NCBI GenBank assembly: GCA_003488415.1
Contig: DNLQ01000051.1
Span: 1 to 5,529 of the forward strand
Reading direction: 5' to 3'
DNA from: Ruminococcus sp.
GTDB lineage: Bacteria > Bacillota > Clostridia > Oscillospirales > Ruminococcaceae
Length of the DNA: 5,529 nucleotides
Shown: positions 5,029 through 5,529 of the stretch, piece by piece
Layout: each line of letters opens with the position of its first letter
Position numbering within the stretch: position 1 is the first letter of the stretch
Translations under genes and position numbers: made by a program
The notes under the pieces: model-generated
What the model was told of the DNA's origin: nothing
Database searches by the model: none
Seen by the model: the letters and a program-made list of their open reading frames with translations, nothing else

Positions 5029-5529
5029 ATGGAGTACAAAAGGGTATTGGCAGCGATAGCTGCGGCAGCTGTGATGGCTTGCTCCACAGGCTGCGGCAAG
5101 GATAATAACACATCATCACAGGCTGAAAGTTCACAGCCTTCTGTATCCCGGACTGAAGATACCGAGGAGACTACCGAGTCATCGGATGATGAAGAGGAAG
5201 AGAAGGAAAAGGAAGATAACGGCAGCAAGACCGATAAGGAGAAAACTACCAAAGCTCCGAAGGACAATAAGGACAAGGATACAAAGACCGAGGCTGCATC
5301 AGATGATGCGGCTGCCGGAACAGGTACGTCTGCTGCATCGGCTGCAAAGACTTCCGGAAACTCCGGCAGCAGCTCAGGCTCAAAGTCCGGCAACGGTTCG
5401 GGCTCAAAGTCTGACAGCGGTTCGGGTTCAAAGTCCGACAGCAGCGCTTTACAGAAGGCAACAGAAGCTCCCACGGTTGCTCCTACCGAAGCTCCTACAG
5501 AGCCGCCTACAGAAGCTCCTACCGAGCCG
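5029..5529 (+). CDS. Lipoprotein with acidic and Pro-Thr-Glu stalk (3'-partial)
   Basis: ATG at 5029 follows AAGGAG (5016-5021) by 7 bases, and the frame stays open for 167 codons to the window edge. The N-terminus is a lipoprotein signal: basic EYKR, hydrophobic VLAAIAAAAVM, then Cys18 (VMAC) or Cys22 (STGC, followed by GK). Cys18 fits the -3 hydrophobic rule better, Cys22 fits the common GCGK context; either predicts a lipid anchor on the outer membrane face. What follows is all low complexity: Ser/Thr/Gln (28-42), acidic Glu/Asp run (43-63), Lys/Asp/Thr (64-88), Ala/Ser/Gly (89-120), Gly-Ser-Lys repeats (117-140), then Thr-Glu-Ala-Pro repeats (145 on). This is a stalk; the functional domain must lie beyond the window, so no function can be given. 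The neighbourhood of a VTC/DUF4956 pair makes a CotH-like protein one possibility, without direct evidence. It has its own promoter and so may be separately expressed. Confidence 0.85.
   Translation, partial: MEYKRVLAAIAAAAVMACSTGCGKDNNTSSQAESSQPSVSRTEDTEETTESSDDEEEEKEKEDNGSKTDKEKTTKAPKDNKDKDTKTEAASDDAAAGTGTSAASAAKTSGNSGSSSGSKSGNGSGSKSDSGSGSKSDSSALQKATEAPTVAPTEAPTEPPTEAPTEP
5377..5448 (+). repeat. 24-bp tandem repeat, Gly-Ser-Lys-Ser stalk units
   Basis: Three in-frame 24-base units (5377-5400, 5401-5424, 5425-5448) encode GSKSGNGS, GSKSDSGS and GSKSDSSA. They sit in the lipoprotein stalk and vary mainly at third positions and in the Gly/Asp codon. Confidence 0.85.
5461..5529 (+). repeat. 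12-bp tandem repeat, Thr-Glu-Ala-Pro stalk units
   Basis: Five 12-base units and a 9-base partial one encode TEAP, TVAP, TEAP, TEPP, TEAP and TEP, in frame with the lipoprotein. The array runs off the window edge. Pro-Thr-Glu repeats of this kind form stiff, extended spacers between a membrane or wall anchor and a distal domain. Confidence 0.88.

Noticed and set aside
4917..5105. 62-codon plus-strand frame overlapping the lipoprotein start
   Set aside because: It has no SD, contains the lipoprotein promoter and SD, and overlaps its signal peptide in another frame.
4950..5474. Minus-strand open frame of 174 codons opposite the lipoprotein
   Set aside because: Repeats of Pro-Glu-Leu and Ser simply mirror the lipoprotein stalk codons, and the plus-strand gene has a strong SD and signal peptide.
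1..5529. tRNA, rRNA, insertion sequence or attachment site
   Set aside because: No tRNA cloverleaf or T-loop motif, no rRNA segment, no transposase frame and no flanking terminal repeats were seen.

Overview
The window looks like a chromosomal segment from a Gram-positive anaerobe of the Bacillota, most likely a Ruminococcus-type gut bacterium (Oscillospiraceae). The clues are indirect. There are long Thr/Pro/Ala-rich linkers (including 15 Thr in a row) and Ig-like (Big_2) surface repeats, a VTC-domain gene coupled to a DUF4956 gene, a lipoprotein-type signal followed by an acidic and Pro-Thr-Glu stalk, AGGAG-type ribosome binding sites, and moderate GC. The organism assignment is inference. 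All four protein genes lie on the + strand, and the first and last are cut by the window edges.

Layout. (1) 1-2429 is the 3' part of a large exported protein: an 11-residue tandem-repeat stalk, two Big_2 domains, a Thr-rich linker, three more Big_2 domains, and a C-terminal VanY/M15-type D,D-carboxypeptidase with an intact catalytic set. A clear intrinsic terminator (2437-2466) ends it. (2) 2467-3184 is about 720 bases with no convincing protein gene but much signal. It holds a near-consensus sigma-A promoter (2596-2624), then about 350 bases rich in inverted repeats with a possible terminator/antiterminator switch ending in a seven-T run at 2978, a further nested inverted repeat, and a second promoter. 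The second promoter has a perfect TATAAT (3097-3102), no -35 box, and three 11-bp-phased direct repeats (3059-3088) of the kind bound by OmpR/PhoB-family regulators. (3) 3185-4727 is a tightly coupled pair, a VTC-domain protein (polyphosphate polymerase-like) and a DUF4956 membrane protein. (4) 4728-5028 is a 301-base gap with a 15-bp hairpin lacking a U tract, a promoter and a small dyad. (5) 5029 to the end is the start of a lipoprotein with low-complexity stalk repeats.

How the parts may work together. The first and last genes encode cell-surface proteins; the first is expected to trim peptidoglycan stem peptides. The VTC/DUF4956 pair is probably a membrane-associated polymer-forming or polymer-handling unit by family analogy, with the DUF4956 protein as the membrane partner. 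The most interesting point is regulatory. The polyphosphate-type operon sits behind a structured transcribed leader or small RNA and behind an activator-type promoter with PhoB/PhoP-like spacing. This would make sense if the operon responds to phosphate or envelope state, but the regulator is not visible here.
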